From NCBI RefSeq assembly GCF_019977275.1, contig NZ_AP024650.1, positions 2,170,001 to 2,234,000 of the forward strand: a stretch of DNA of 64,000 nucleotides, read 5' to 3'. This DNA is from Arthrobacter sp. StoSoilB19 (GTDB taxonomy: Bacteria > Actinomycetota > Actinomycetes > Actinomycetales > Micrococcaceae). This document shows positions 51,366-59,003 of the stretch, piece by piece; position 1 is the stretch's first letter, and every line of letters begins with the position of its first letter. A model generated the notes under the pieces. It was not told the origin of the DNA. It worked only from the letters and a program-made list of their open reading frames with translations, and did not search any database. Both the position numbers and the translations under genes were made by a program.

Positions 51366-51713
51366 TTATGCCGAGCGGCGCTCTCCGCGGCGCTCCCGCA
51401 GGATGGTCAGGCGGTCCTCGAGGATCTGTTCAAGTTCAGGAAGCGAGCGGCGTTCCAGCAGCATGTCCCAGTGCGTGCGGACTGCCTTGTCATTGCTGGT
51501 GTCCGGCTTTTCGCCGTCAACCAGGAGCGCTTCCTTGCCGGTCTTGGAGACCCACACCGGAGGAATTTCCGCCTCGGAGGAGAACGTGACGAAAACCTGC
51601 TCGCCATCTGCGCAACGGTATTCGACCCGCTGGCGCGGAGCCGGCTCAACTCCGGACTCGGTCTCCATGCTCTGCGCACCAAGGCGCATGCCCCGCAGGC
51701 TGCGATCGCTCAT
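51366..51713 (-). CDS. rbpA: RNA polymerase-binding protein RbpA
   Basis: 115 aa, typical length. N-terminal MSDRSLRGMRLGAQSMETE, the central RbpA core (RVEYRCADGEQVFVTFSSEAEIPP) and the C-terminal sigma-interaction helix (THWDMLLERRSLPELEQILEDRLTIL) are all present. It stabilises the open complex with the primary sigma factor and is essential in mycobacteria. Its start lies about 160 nt downstream of a consensus TATAAT on the minus strand (51878-51873), so it may have a long leader. Confidence 0.95.
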   Translation of the reverse strand: MSDRSLRGMRLGAQSMETESGVEPAPRQRVEYRCADGEQVFVTFSSEAEIPPVWVSKTGKEALLVDGEKPDTSNDKAVRTHWDMLLERRSLPELEQILEDRLTILRERRGERRSA

Positions 51714-51872
51714 GATTTCTCCCTCTGGTCGGTTCGCGGATGAAATCTCCGCGTTAGCCGGTGGCGACGTTGCGCCGCCGGACTAGTGTGTGCACTGTGC
51801 TGCATCATAAGATTCAACGCATTGCGAAGCTTGGTTGTTCCAGCTGGTCTTCTCCTGCCGGACAAATACCCA

Positions 51873-51878
51873 ATTATA
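51873..51878 (-). promoter_or_regulatory. Consensus -10 box (TATAAT) upstream of rbpA
   Basis: Perfect TATAAT on the minus strand in an AT-rich island. The transcript would carry a leader of about 150 nt before the rbpA ATG. No good -35 is visible 17 bp upstream. Confidence 0.55.
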
Positions 51879-51903
51879 CGGGCTTTAACACGTCTGCACC
51901 AAA

Positions 51904-51943
51904 ACAGGGAGGGTTCGGCGGCTAGCCACTGAACCCTCCCTGT
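51904..51943 (-). terminator. Terminator after the SPFH gene
   Basis: A 13-bp perfect stem (ACAGGGAGGGTTC / GAACCCTCCCTGT) with a 14-nt loop, followed on the minus strand by TTTTGG. Confidence 0.85.
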
Positions 51944-51956
51944 CTTGGTCAAGAGC

Positions 51957-52898
51957 CTAGGGCTGCGTGCGCTCGATGGGCGCCTCGTCGAAAAGTCCGC
52001 CGGCAGGCTCCGCGCTGGTGCCGCCAAGGGCGTTGCCGATTCCCTTCAGGGCTTCCCCAACTTCACTCGGGATGATCCAGAGCTTGTTGGCCGAGCCCTC
52101 AGCCAACTTGGGCAGCGTCTGGAGGTACTGGTAGGCCAGCAGTTTCTGGTCCGGGTTTCCCTTGTGGATGGCGTCGAAGACCTTCTGGATGGCCTGCGCC
52201 TCCCCGTCCGCACGGAGGATGGCGGCCTTGGCTTCGCCTTCCGCGGCGAGGATGGACGCCTGCCGCTGGCCCTCCGCGGTGAGGATGGCTGACTGCTTGG
52301 TCCCCTCCGCGGTGAGGATGGCAGCGCGCCGGTCGCGTTCGGCCCGCATCTGCTTCTCCATGGAGTCCTGGATGGAGTGGGGCGGATCGATGGCCTTCAG
52401 TTCCACCCGCGAGACGCGGATTCCCCAGCGGCCCGTGGCCTCATCGAGGACTCCCCGAAGCTGTCCGTTGATCTGGTCGCGGGAGGTCAGGGCCTCCTCC
52501 AGGTTCAGTCCACCCACCACATTGCGGAGGGTGGTGGTGGTGAGCTGCTCCACGGCCTGGATGTAGTTGGCGATTTCATACGTGGCTGCGCGGGGATCGG
52601 TGACCTGGAAGTAGACCACCGTATCGATGGAGACCACCAGGTTGTCTTCGGTGATGACCGGCTGCGGCGGAAAGGACACCACCTGTTCCCGCAGGTCCAG
52701 CAGCGGCAGCAGCCGGTCCACGAACGGGATGAGGATCGTCAGCCCGGGGTTAAGCGTGCGCTGGTACTTCCCGAGCCGTTCCACGACGCCGGCACGGGCC
52801 TGCGGAATAATCCGGACGGACCGGACCAAAACTATGATGACAAAGACGATCAGAACCACCAGCACAATGGCCAGTGCGGTTCCGCCTGCGTTTTCCAT
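51957..52898 (-). CDS. SPFH/band 7 membrane-associated protein
   Basis: 313 aa. One N-terminal membrane helix (ALAIVLVVLIVFVIIVLV), then the stomatin/prohibitin core (ARAGVVERLGKYQRTLNPGLTILIPFVDRLLPLLDLREQVV), and a helical region with repeating EG-x-xxAILTAEG-type units in the C-terminal half. SPFH proteins form ring-like scaffolds that organise membrane domains. It follows the NfeD gene by 22 nt on the same strand, the classic NfeD/SPFH pair. It ends at a clear terminator. Confidence 0.92.
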   Translation of the reverse strand: MENAGGTALAIVLVVLIVFVIIVLVRSVRIIPQARAGVVERLGKYQRTLNPGLTILIPFVDRLLPLLDLREQVVSFPPQPVITEDNLVVSIDTVVYFQVTDPRAATYEIANYIQAVEQLTTTTLRNVVGGLNLEEALTSRDQINGQLRGVLDEATGRWGIRVSRVELKAIDPPHSIQDSMEKQMRAERDRRAAILTAEGTKQSAILTAEGQRQASILAAEGEAKAAILRADGEAQAIQKVFDAIHKGNPDQKLLAYQYLQTLPKLAEGSANKLWIIPSEVGEALKGIGNALGGTSAEPAGGLFDEAPIERTQP

Positions 52899-52920
52899 AC
52901 AACTCCTTGTTCCCCAATTG

Positions 52921-53415
52921 TCAGGCTGTATCCGGACCGGCAGCCGCCGGCGGCGGTGCCGAAACTACTGCTGTGGCGCCGTCGATGGCCGCCACCACCA
53001 CTTTCTGGCCAGCGGGAAGGATTCCCGCCGCGGAGCGCGCACTCCAAATATCGCCGCCGATTTTCACCAGTCCGCCGTCGGCGGTCACGGCCTCCATCAC
53101 GACGGCCGGTTCACCGATCAGCCGGTCCACGTTGGTCCGCTGTTCGGCCGGCCCCTTCTTGAGATGCGAAAGGGCTACCGGCCGGACGAAGGCAACCATG
53201 AGCAGGGACACCACGCAGAAGACCACCACCTGGAGCCAGGGCTCTGCACCGGCGAAATCGGCAACCAGTGCGGCAAGGGATCCGCCGCCGAGCATGATGA
53301 AAAACAGGTCAAGGGTGATCATCTCGATCACCGCAAACGCCAGGAAAGCCGTGAGCCACAATGCCCACCAGTTTTCGCCAAGCCACTCGAACATCCCTGT
53401 TTCCCCCTTCGCCAC
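52921..53415 (-). CDS. NfeD-like membrane protein
   Basis: 164 aa. Four or so membrane helices in the N-terminal 80 residues (WLTAFLAFAVIEMITLDLFFIMLGGGSLAALVADF) and a C-terminal OB-fold (RLIGEPAVVMEAVTADGGLVKIGGDIWSARS). NfeD proteins work with SPFH partners, whose gene follows 22 nt downstream. No protease domain is attached, so it is the short form. It is at the head of a two-gene operon. Confidence 0.9.
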   Translation of the reverse strand: MAKGETGMFEWLGENWWALWLTAFLAFAVIEMITLDLFFIMLGGGSLAALVADFAGAEPWLQVVVFCVVSLLMVAFVRPVALSHLKKGPAEQRTNVDRLIGEPAVVMEAVTADGGLVKIGGDIWSARSAAGILPAGQKVVVAAIDGATAVVSAPPPAAAGPDTA

Positions 53416-53482
53416 GGGGGAGCCGCACGCGCGGACCCGCCAGTAACTGTCTTTTCATCGTAGTCCGCGGACTTACCGTGTG

Positions 53483-53500
53483 GGCCGGTTCATACCGGCC
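53483..53500. terminator. Weak hairpin between RlmA-like and NfeD genes
   Basis: A 7-bp stem GGCCGGT/ACCGGCC with a TCAT loop, 23 nt after the RlmA-like stop on the minus strand. No T tract follows, so termination is uncertain. Confidence 0.35.
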
Positions 53501-53523
53501 GCAGGGGGATAGTGGCCAAGTCG

Positions 53524-54414
53524 TTACGGGGCGCCGTGGGTCCTGGGCCTGAACACCAGGAGCCTGAACTTTGCGTCGGCTGTCACCGGCTCCGGGGAGT
53601 GTTCAAGCCGCACAGCGATCTGCCCCAGGTCCAGGTGGTGGCCGGCCGGGCCCATGAACGCCAGGTCCGCGGCGGCGGCCCGGCCCAGCGCCAGCGGGAT
53701 GTCGACGTCGACGCTGCTGGCCGGCTCGAAATGCCCCGCCATCGCCCCGGCCAGGCGCTCATCCTTGCCCTCCTCAATGCCAAGCATCCCGGTGAGGGCG
53801 GCGATGTCCCCAAGGTGCCCGCTCCGTGGCGTCACCACCACCAGCACGCCGGTGGGTCGAAGGACCCGGGCAAACTCAGCCGGGTTCCGCGGAGCGAAGA
53901 CCACGGTGACCGCATCCACCGAGTTTGCTGCTACCGGCAGCGGCTGCCAGATGTCCCAGACCAGGTTCACGGCCTCGGGATTGAGCCGGGCAGCGCGGCG
54001 AAGGGCAAATTTGGAAATGTCCAGGCCGACGGCGGACGCGTGCCGCCCGCCGGCCGCCGCCGTGTCGAGGATCTCCCGCAGATAGTGCCCGGTCCCTGTC
54101 CCCGAGTCCAGAACCACGGCACCTTCCTGCGGCAGGTTGGGCACGACGGCGGAGGCCACCGCCCGCGCCAGCGGCAGGTAGTGGCCGTTCCCCAGGAAGT
54201 TGAAGCGCGACGCCACCATGGCGGCACTGTCCGGTTCGAAGGGCGTGCCCTTGCCCACCAGGAGGTTGAAGTAGCCCTGCCGGGCGGCGTCGAAGCTGTG
54301 GCCGTTCGGGCACACCAGGCGGGGCTGGCGCGCGGCCGTTGCCTCCAGGTGTTCCAGCGGATGTGAGCAGACGGGGCACAGGAGGTGGAGATCCGCGGCA
54401 GGCATGGGAACCAT
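53524..54414 (-). CDS. RlmA-like 23S rRNA (guanine-N1)-methyltransferase
   Basis: 296 aa. Zinc finger at the N-terminus: C13, C16, C35 and H39 (LLCPVC ... CPNGH), then HSFDAARQGYFNLLVGKG, typical of RlmA(I)/RlmA(II). SAM motif VLDSGTGTGHYLREIL and a later AVTVVFAPRNPAEFARVL follow. RlmA(II) (TlrB in Streptomyces) methylates G748 and can confer tylosin resistance; RlmA(I) methylates G745. Which one is meant cannot be decided here. The true start may be Met4. Confidence 0.87.
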   Translation of the reverse strand: MVPMPAADLHLLCPVCSHPLEHLEATAARQPRLVCPNGHSFDAARQGYFNLLVGKGTPFEPDSAAMVASRFNFLGNGHYLPLARAVASAVVPNLPQEGAVVLDSGTGTGHYLREILDTAAAGGRHASAVGLDISKFALRRAARLNPEAVNLVWDIWQPLPVAANSVDAVTVVFAPRNPAEFARVLRPTGVLVVVTPRSGHLGDIAALTGMLGIEEGKDERLAGAMAGHFEPASSVDVDIPLALGRAAAADLAFMGPAGHHLDLGQIAVRLEHSPEPVTADAKFRLLVFRPRTHGAP

Positions 54415-54473
54415 CTTAGGACGGGCCGCCCTGCGCCCCTGCCGTTCGTCACTGCCCCGGGTGACGGCGAAGG

Positions 54474-55154
54474 TCAGCCGAGCGATATGCCTGCCGGCCC
54501 GTCGTCGAAACCCAGCCCTTCCCGCGCCTTGCTGACGCCGGGTTCAGCCCAGTGCGCCGCATACTCGGCGTTGCTGCTCAGGGACCGGAGTTGGGCACGG
54601 TCTATGTACAGGATGCCGTTGAGGTGGTCCGTCTCATGCTGGACGATGCGCGCCTGCCACCCGGAAAATGTCCGCCGCTCCGCCGCGCCGTCGGGCGTCT
54701 GGTACTCCAGGACCACGGTGTCGGGCCGCGCCACCACCGCCTGGAGCCCGTTGAGGGAAAGGCACCCCTCATAGAACGACGCCAGTCCCGTCCCCGCCGC
54801 CGTGTACCGGGGGTTGAGGATGGCCAGGAACTCCAGCGGGCTCCGGTTCCGCAGTGCCGCGGCGTCGGGATCGACGTCGAACTGGTCCTCCAGGACGGCG
54901 AGCTGCAGGGGGATGCCCAGCTGAGGGGCAGCGAGGCCCACCCCCGGGGCCTCGTGCATGACCTCGCGCATGACCCCGATAAGGCGGGCCAACTGGCCGG
55001 CGGAGAGCTGGCCGTCGAAGGCGGCGGCACGCTGGCGCAGGGCGGGGTGGCCGGCCTGGACGATGGGCGGGAGGGACCCGGCGGACAGGATCCGCTCAAC
55101 AATCTCACGGATGTCGTCGGCGCCGGCGGTTGTTGGGGGAACAGTCTGGGTCAT
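54474..55154 (-). CDS. def: Peptide deformylase
   Basis: 226 aa. All three deformylase motifs are intact: GVGLAAPQLG (71-80), EGCLS with metal ligand C131, and QHETDHLNG with H173, E174 and H177. It removes the formyl group from new proteins. The N-terminal 35 residues before the core are longer than in E. coli, usual in actinobacteria. It is divergent from the NTF2-like gene. Confidence 0.94.
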   Translation of the reverse strand: MTQTVPPTTAGADDIREIVERILSAGSLPPIVQAGHPALRQRAAAFDGQLSAGQLARLIGVMREVMHEAPGVGLAAPQLGIPLQLAVLEDQFDVDPDAAALRNRSPLEFLAILNPRYTAAGTGLASFYEGCLSLNGLQAVVARPDTVVLEYQTPDGAAERRTFSGWQARIVQHETDHLNGILYIDRAQLRSLSSNAEYAAHWAEPGVSKAREGLGFDDGPAGISLG

Positions 55155-55194
55155 GGGGACAGCCTACTGGCGGAGCGGCGCAGGACCCTTGGTC

Positions 55195-55200
55195 TAGGGT
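55195..55200 (+). promoter_or_regulatory. -10 element (TAGGGT) of the NTF2-like gene
   Basis: TAGGGT ends 7 nt before the ATG at 55208, another leaderless-type spacing. Confidence 0.45.
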
Positions 55201-55207
55201 CTACTGC

Positions 55208-55621
55208 ATGGCTGATGATTCTTTCCCGCAGGCATCCCCGCTGGAGCACGTCCTGGAATTCATCCGGGTCCTTGAAGCCGGCGGCGGTGCGGAGGACATC
55301 CGGCCGTTCCTGTCGGAATCATTCCTGTTGACGGAGGCTCCGCACCTTTTGGCCCCGGAAGGGTCCACCCGCCCGCTGGCGGGAGTGCTTGCCGGTGCGG
55401 ACCAAAGCCGCGATGTGGTGAAGGACCAGCAGTTCACGGTCCGGCGGACCACCTGTGAGGGAAGCCGGGTGGTGGTGGAAGCCGACTGGTCGGCCACCGT
55501 GCTGATGGATCTGCCCTACTGGGACCGTGGCGAGACGATCCGGGCCAGGACATCGTCGGTGTTTGAGGTGCGCAACGGCGTCATCGTCAGCCAGGACAGT
55601 TACGACTGCTATTTCCGGTAG
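55208..55621 (+). CDS. NTF2/SnoaL-like domain protein
   Basis: 137 aa from ATG 55208. A cone-shaped NTF2-like fold is suggested by an N-terminal helix (PLEHVLEFIRVLEAGG), the central VVVEADWSATVLMDLPYWDRG strand pair and a C-terminal VFEVRNGVIVSQDSYDCYF. Many proteins of this fold are small isomerases, hydratases or have no known activity. It has its own promoter and stands convergent with the FAD-monooxygenase operon. Confidence 0.75.
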   Translation: MADDSFPQASPLEHVLEFIRVLEAGGGAEDIRPFLSESFLLTEAPHLLAPEGSTRPLAGVLAGADQSRDVVKDQQFTVRRTTCEGSRVVVEADWSATVLMDLPYWDRGETIRARTSSVFEVRNGVIVSQDSYDCYFR

Positions 55622-55655
55622 CCCTGCAGCCGCTGGTTCCTGCCGGTTCACCTGG

Positions 55656-56819
55656 TTACTGCATGGTGAAGCGCCGGGCGGCCCACTGGTTCACGGCAGG
55701 CACGGCGGCGGCCGCGCCAATGGCGGCAGTGCGGACACGAAGGAGCGGCCCGGGCAGCGGCCTTCCAAGCATCATGTTGATTTCGGCTTGCCGCCGGGCC
55801 ACGGCCGCAGCCCGGCGCCGGCTTGCCTCAAATTCGCGAAGCCGCCTTCCCGTTGGTTCGCCACCCAGTGCGGCGCAGATCACGGGCACCAGCGCCCTGG
55901 CATCCAGCCAGCCCAGGTTCATGCCCTGCCCGCCGATGGGGCTGATCTGGTGGGCGGCATCCCCCACCAGGACGGAGCGGCCGGCCACCATGCGCCGGGC
56001 AATCGTGGATTGGACGCTGAACGCGCTCAGCATGGAGTTCGTGGCCGGCTCAGGACGGAACCCGGTCCGGCGTTGCACAAGTTCCGCCAGCTCATCCGGT
56101 CCCGTGCCCGGTTCGGCGGGTCGTCCAAGCCGCACCACCCAGCGGCGCACCCGGCCGGGCAGCGGAAAGGACTCGACGATTCCTTCCGGCTCGAGGAACA
56201 GGACGGCTTTCTCCCCGTACCTGCTGCCGTCGTCGAAATCCCCCATGAGGTAGTGGTCGGGATAGGACTTCCGGTCCACAGGGACGCCCAGCGCGCCCCT
56301 GATCCGGGACCGGGCCCCGTCTGCCGCGACCAGCAAGGCGGCGGTGGCGCTGCCGTTGTGGTTGCCGCGCCGGTTCGCGGCATCCGGGCTGGACTGGACC
56401 GCGATGGTGACCTTGCCGCCGTCGTTCCTGGCTTCGGTGACGTTGGCACCCCGGACCAGCGCCGCGGGGTCCAGGGTGCGTACGCGGTCCTCCAGGAGTT
56501 CCTCTGTCCTGAACTGTGGCAGTGCCAGGACGAAGGGGTAGTTTTCCGAGACGGCGCCGAACGCCATGGTGCCCACCGTCTTCCCGCGGCTGACCGCCAT
56601 GCCGGACCGGATGCGGACACCCTCCTCCACCATGGCAGAGGCCACGTGCACCGCGGCCAGTGCTTCCAGGGCCGGCGGGTGGATGCCGATGGCCCGGGTA
56701 TGCCGGTTCCGCGACTGCCGTTGCTCAAAGACCCTTACCGAAACGCCTTCCTGCAGCAGGGCGGCCGCCAGGTAGAGGCCAACGGGACCACCGCCGGCGA
56801 TCAGGACATCGGCATCCAT
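55656..56819 (-). CDS. FAD-dependent monooxygenase of the type III PKS operon
   Basis: About 387 aa from ATG 56819. PHBH-type flavoprotein: N-terminal DVLIAGGGPVGLYLAAALL (FAD ADP site), a middle LLVAADGARSRIRGALG (DG motif) and VLVGDAAHQISPIGGQGMNLGW (GD motif). It starts 1 nt after the methyltransferase stop, so it is the third gene of the operon. In S. griseus the srs operon has a type III PKS, a methyltransferase and a flavoprotein hydroxylase that together make phenolic lipids and quinones; the same role is inferred here. Confidence 0.88.
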   Translation of the reverse strand: MDADVLIAGGGPVGLYLAAALLQEGVSVRVFEQRQSRNRHTRAIGIHPPALEALAAVHVASAMVEEGVRIRSGMAVSRGKTVGTMAFGAVSENYPFVLALPQFRTEELLEDRVRTLDPAALVRGANVTEARNDGGKVTIAVQSSPDAANRRGNHNGSATAALLVAADGARSRIRGALGVPVDRKSYPDHYLMGDFDDGSRYGEKAVLFLEPEGIVESFPLPGRVRRWVVRLGRPAEPGTGPDELAELVQRRTGFRPEPATNSMLSAFSVQSTIARRMVAGRSVLVGDAAHQISPIGGQGMNLGWLDARALVPVICAALGGEPTGRRLREFEASRRRAAAVARRQAEINMMLGRPLPGPLLRVRTAAIGAAAAVPAVNQWAARRFTMQ

Positions 56820-56820
56820 C

Positions 56821-57516
56821 TCAGCCCTGCCGGTAGGCCAGGACCTGGTGGAAGACCGATGAGTGCTCCACGGACCAGCCCGGGGGAGCGGCTGCGGCAA
56901 GCTCGGCGCGCGTGTAGCTGCGGCGGATGGAGGTGAGGCCGTCTTCCCGGATGAAGGACTGCCGGAACGGCAGGGCGGCCACACTGAAAAGGGCAAAGGC
57001 GGCAGGACTGCGGATCAGGTCGTTGTGCAACGCCTTTCCCGCGGTCAGGATCTCCGAATCCGCCAGCAGTTGCCGGAGTTCCTCCGGGCCAAGATGGTGC
57101 AGGACGTGGTTGGAGATGACGACGTCGAACCGGGCACCCTCGCTGACCAGCTCGCCGCTGTGCGCCTTGCGGAATTCCACGCCGGCCATGGACGGGCGTT
57201 GCTGGGCGAACCGGGCCGCACGGGGATCAGGATCGATGCCCGTGATATGCACCGCTTTGCCGTCTTTGGCCGCCCAGCGGGCCAGCATCACGGCCAGGTC
57301 GCCGCCGCCGGAGCCGATGTCCAGCACCGTTAGCGGGCGCTGGTCGGGAGGGGCCATGGTCCTGAGTTCCCTGGCATACAGTTTCCGCCAGCCGGACAGC
57401 ACCCGGTTGATGACGGCGAACTGCCGGTACGTGTTGTCCAGGAGACGGGCATCGCAGTCCGGCCTGTCCATCTGCTCCACGTCCGTGGTGGCTCGTCGGC
57501 GCAGGAGGATCCCCAT
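56821..57516 (-). CDS. SAM-dependent methyltransferase of the type III PKS operon
   Basis: About 231 aa from ATG 57516, 14 nt after the PKS stop. Class I fold: motif I is LDIGSGGGDLA (65-75), motif II acidic residue in ITGIDPDPRAA, and FDVVISNHVLHHL later. A longer frame reaches 57606 but overlaps the PKS gene. The hydrophobic helix region around FALFSVAALPF may contact a lipid. It likely methylates the phenolic product, probably at O or C, before or after hydroxylation. Confidence 0.88.
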   Translation of the reverse strand: MGILLRRRATTDVEQMDRPDCDARLLDNTYRQFAVINRVLSGWRKLYARELRTMAPPDQRPLTVLDIGSGGGDLAVMLARWAAKDGKAVHITGIDPDPRAARFAQQRPSMAGVEFRKAHSGELVSEGARFDVVISNHVLHHLGPEELRQLLADSEILTAGKALHNDLIRSPAAFALFSVAALPFRQSFIREDGLTSIRRSYTRAELAAAAPPGWSVEHSSVFHQVLAYRQG

Positions 57517-57530
57517 TCCGCGGACCGCTC

Positions 57531-58763
57531 TCAGGCCACGGGCGCTTCGGCCGGCGTCCGGCTTTGGAGCTGGCCCAGGGCATCCTCTGCCGCGCTGCCC
57601 TCCCACCCCGGAGCGCCGCCTGTTGCCTGCCGAATCTTGGTGAACAGGCCGGTTTCCACGGTCAGACCCGGGCCAAACGCCATGGAACAGATCCGCTCTT
57701 CCGCGGCCGGCCCTTCCCGGAGTGGTTGTTCAAGGATGTGCTTGAGGACGAAGAGCACCGTGGCGCTGCTCATGTTGCCGTAGTTGCGCAAGGTTTCCCG
57801 TGCGGGGATCAGCTGGGTGTCGCTGAGGCCGAGCCTGGACTGCACCTTGTCCAGGATGCTCCGGCCGCCGGGGTGGATGGCCCAGTGGGGGATTGCCGTG
57901 TAGGGGAGTGGCACCAGTTCCGGCTCCCTGGCCAGAAGGGGCTGCAGCGCGCCGACTATGTGGTCATCGATGATGTGGGGCACGTAGTTGCCCAGGACCA
58001 TTTCAAAGCCGTTGTCACCGATGTTCCAGGCCATGGAATCCTCACCCACCGGTGTCAGGACCGTCTCGAAGTGGTCCAGCTTCATCAGTGCGGTGTCCGC
58101 CATGCCTGGGCGCGCGGTTACGACGGCGGCGGCGGCACCATCGGCGAACAGGGCCGAGCCCATGATGGTGTCCGGGTCGTTGGAGGTGCGTACGTGGAGC
58201 GAGCACAGTTCAGCGCAGACAACCAGGACCACCGCATTCGGGTCCGCCTCGCAAAACAGTTTCGCGGCACGCAGGGCAGGAAAGGCGGCGTAGCAGCCCA
58301 TGAAGCCGAGGTGGTAACGCTGGACTGCGGGATTAAGGCCGAGTTCACGGACCACCTTGTAGTCGGGGCCCGGATTGAAGAAGCCGGTGCAGGAGACCGT
58401 CACGAGATGAGTTATGTCAAGTAAATCGACTTCCGGGGCGGCCCGCAGGGCAGCACGCGAGGCCGCCACAAACAGCTTGGTGGCCTCGCGGGCGAAGATA
58501 TCGTTGCGGACTTTGGTGCTGGGGTTCAGCAGGAGCCCGGTTTCCTGGTCGTAGAACTGCGGATCTTCGGCGCGGGACGTGTTGGTGAGTTCCTGGACGG
58601 CGGTAAACCTCGTCTCGATGGCAGCACCGTCAAAACAGGTGTTCACCAGCCGCGAGCCTAAGCGCGACAAGCCAGGCTGCGCGGCAAATACGTCACGGGC
58701 CTCGGACTGGATGAGCTTTGTCTCCGGAACTGCAGTTTCAAGTGAACGTACGTAGACCGTCAT
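57531..58763 (-). CDS. Type III polyketide synthase
   Basis: 410 aa. The catalytic triad is complete: C157 in GFMGCYAAFPAL, H297 in HWAIHPGGRS and N330 in NYGNMSSATVLF, with the AFGPGLTVETGLF loop near the end. The length and motifs match alkylresorcinol/alkylpyrone-type synthases of actinobacteria (SrsA, ArsB/C relatives) better than RppA. It would extend a fatty acyl-CoA with malonyl-CoA and cyclise it. It is the first gene of a three-gene operon with methyltransferase and FAD monooxygenase. Confidence 0.94.
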   Translation of the reverse strand: MTVYVRSLETAVPETKLIQSEARDVFAAQPGLSRLGSRLVNTCFDGAAIETRFTAVQELTNTSRAEDPQFYDQETGLLLNPSTKVRNDIFAREATKLFVAASRAALRAAPEVDLLDITHLVTVSCTGFFNPGPDYKVVRELGLNPAVQRYHLGFMGCYAAFPALRAAKLFCEADPNAVVLVVCAELCSLHVRTSNDPDTIMGSALFADGAAAAVVTARPGMADTALMKLDHFETVLTPVGEDSMAWNIGDNGFEMVLGNYVPHIIDDHIVGALQPLLAREPELVPLPYTAIPHWAIHPGGRSILDKVQSRLGLSDTQLIPARETLRNYGNMSSATVLFVLKHILEQPLREGPAAEERICSMAFGPGLTVETGLFTKIRQATGGAPGWEGSAAEDALGQLQSRTPAEAPVA

Positions 58764-58891
58764 TGGTTCATTCTTGACGGGCGCCGGAATAAAGACAATG
58801 GGACCGCCGGTTTGACCAGCGCTTTCACGCAGGTGTTCGTGCTGGCTGGTTGGCTTGGTGCGCCCCGCTCCGGAGCAGTCCCAAAGCGCCG

Positions 58892-58905
58892 ATAATCTAC
58901 ATTAT
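58892..58905. promoter_or_regulatory. AT-rich inverted repeat upstream of the PKS operon
   Basis: ATAAT-CTAC-ATTAT, about 130 bp before the PKS start in a 240-bp gene-free stretch. TTGACA lies next to it on the minus strand (58910-58905). It may be a promoter or a MarR-type operator. Confidence 0.35.
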
Positions 58906-59003
58906 GTCAACTAGCTCTTTGGGAGCGCTGCCCTGCTCGCCGATGCCTTCGCAACGGACAAAGGCCGCCTTCGCCGGGAAAGTACAGCATGCGGCCGGCT
59001 GGG

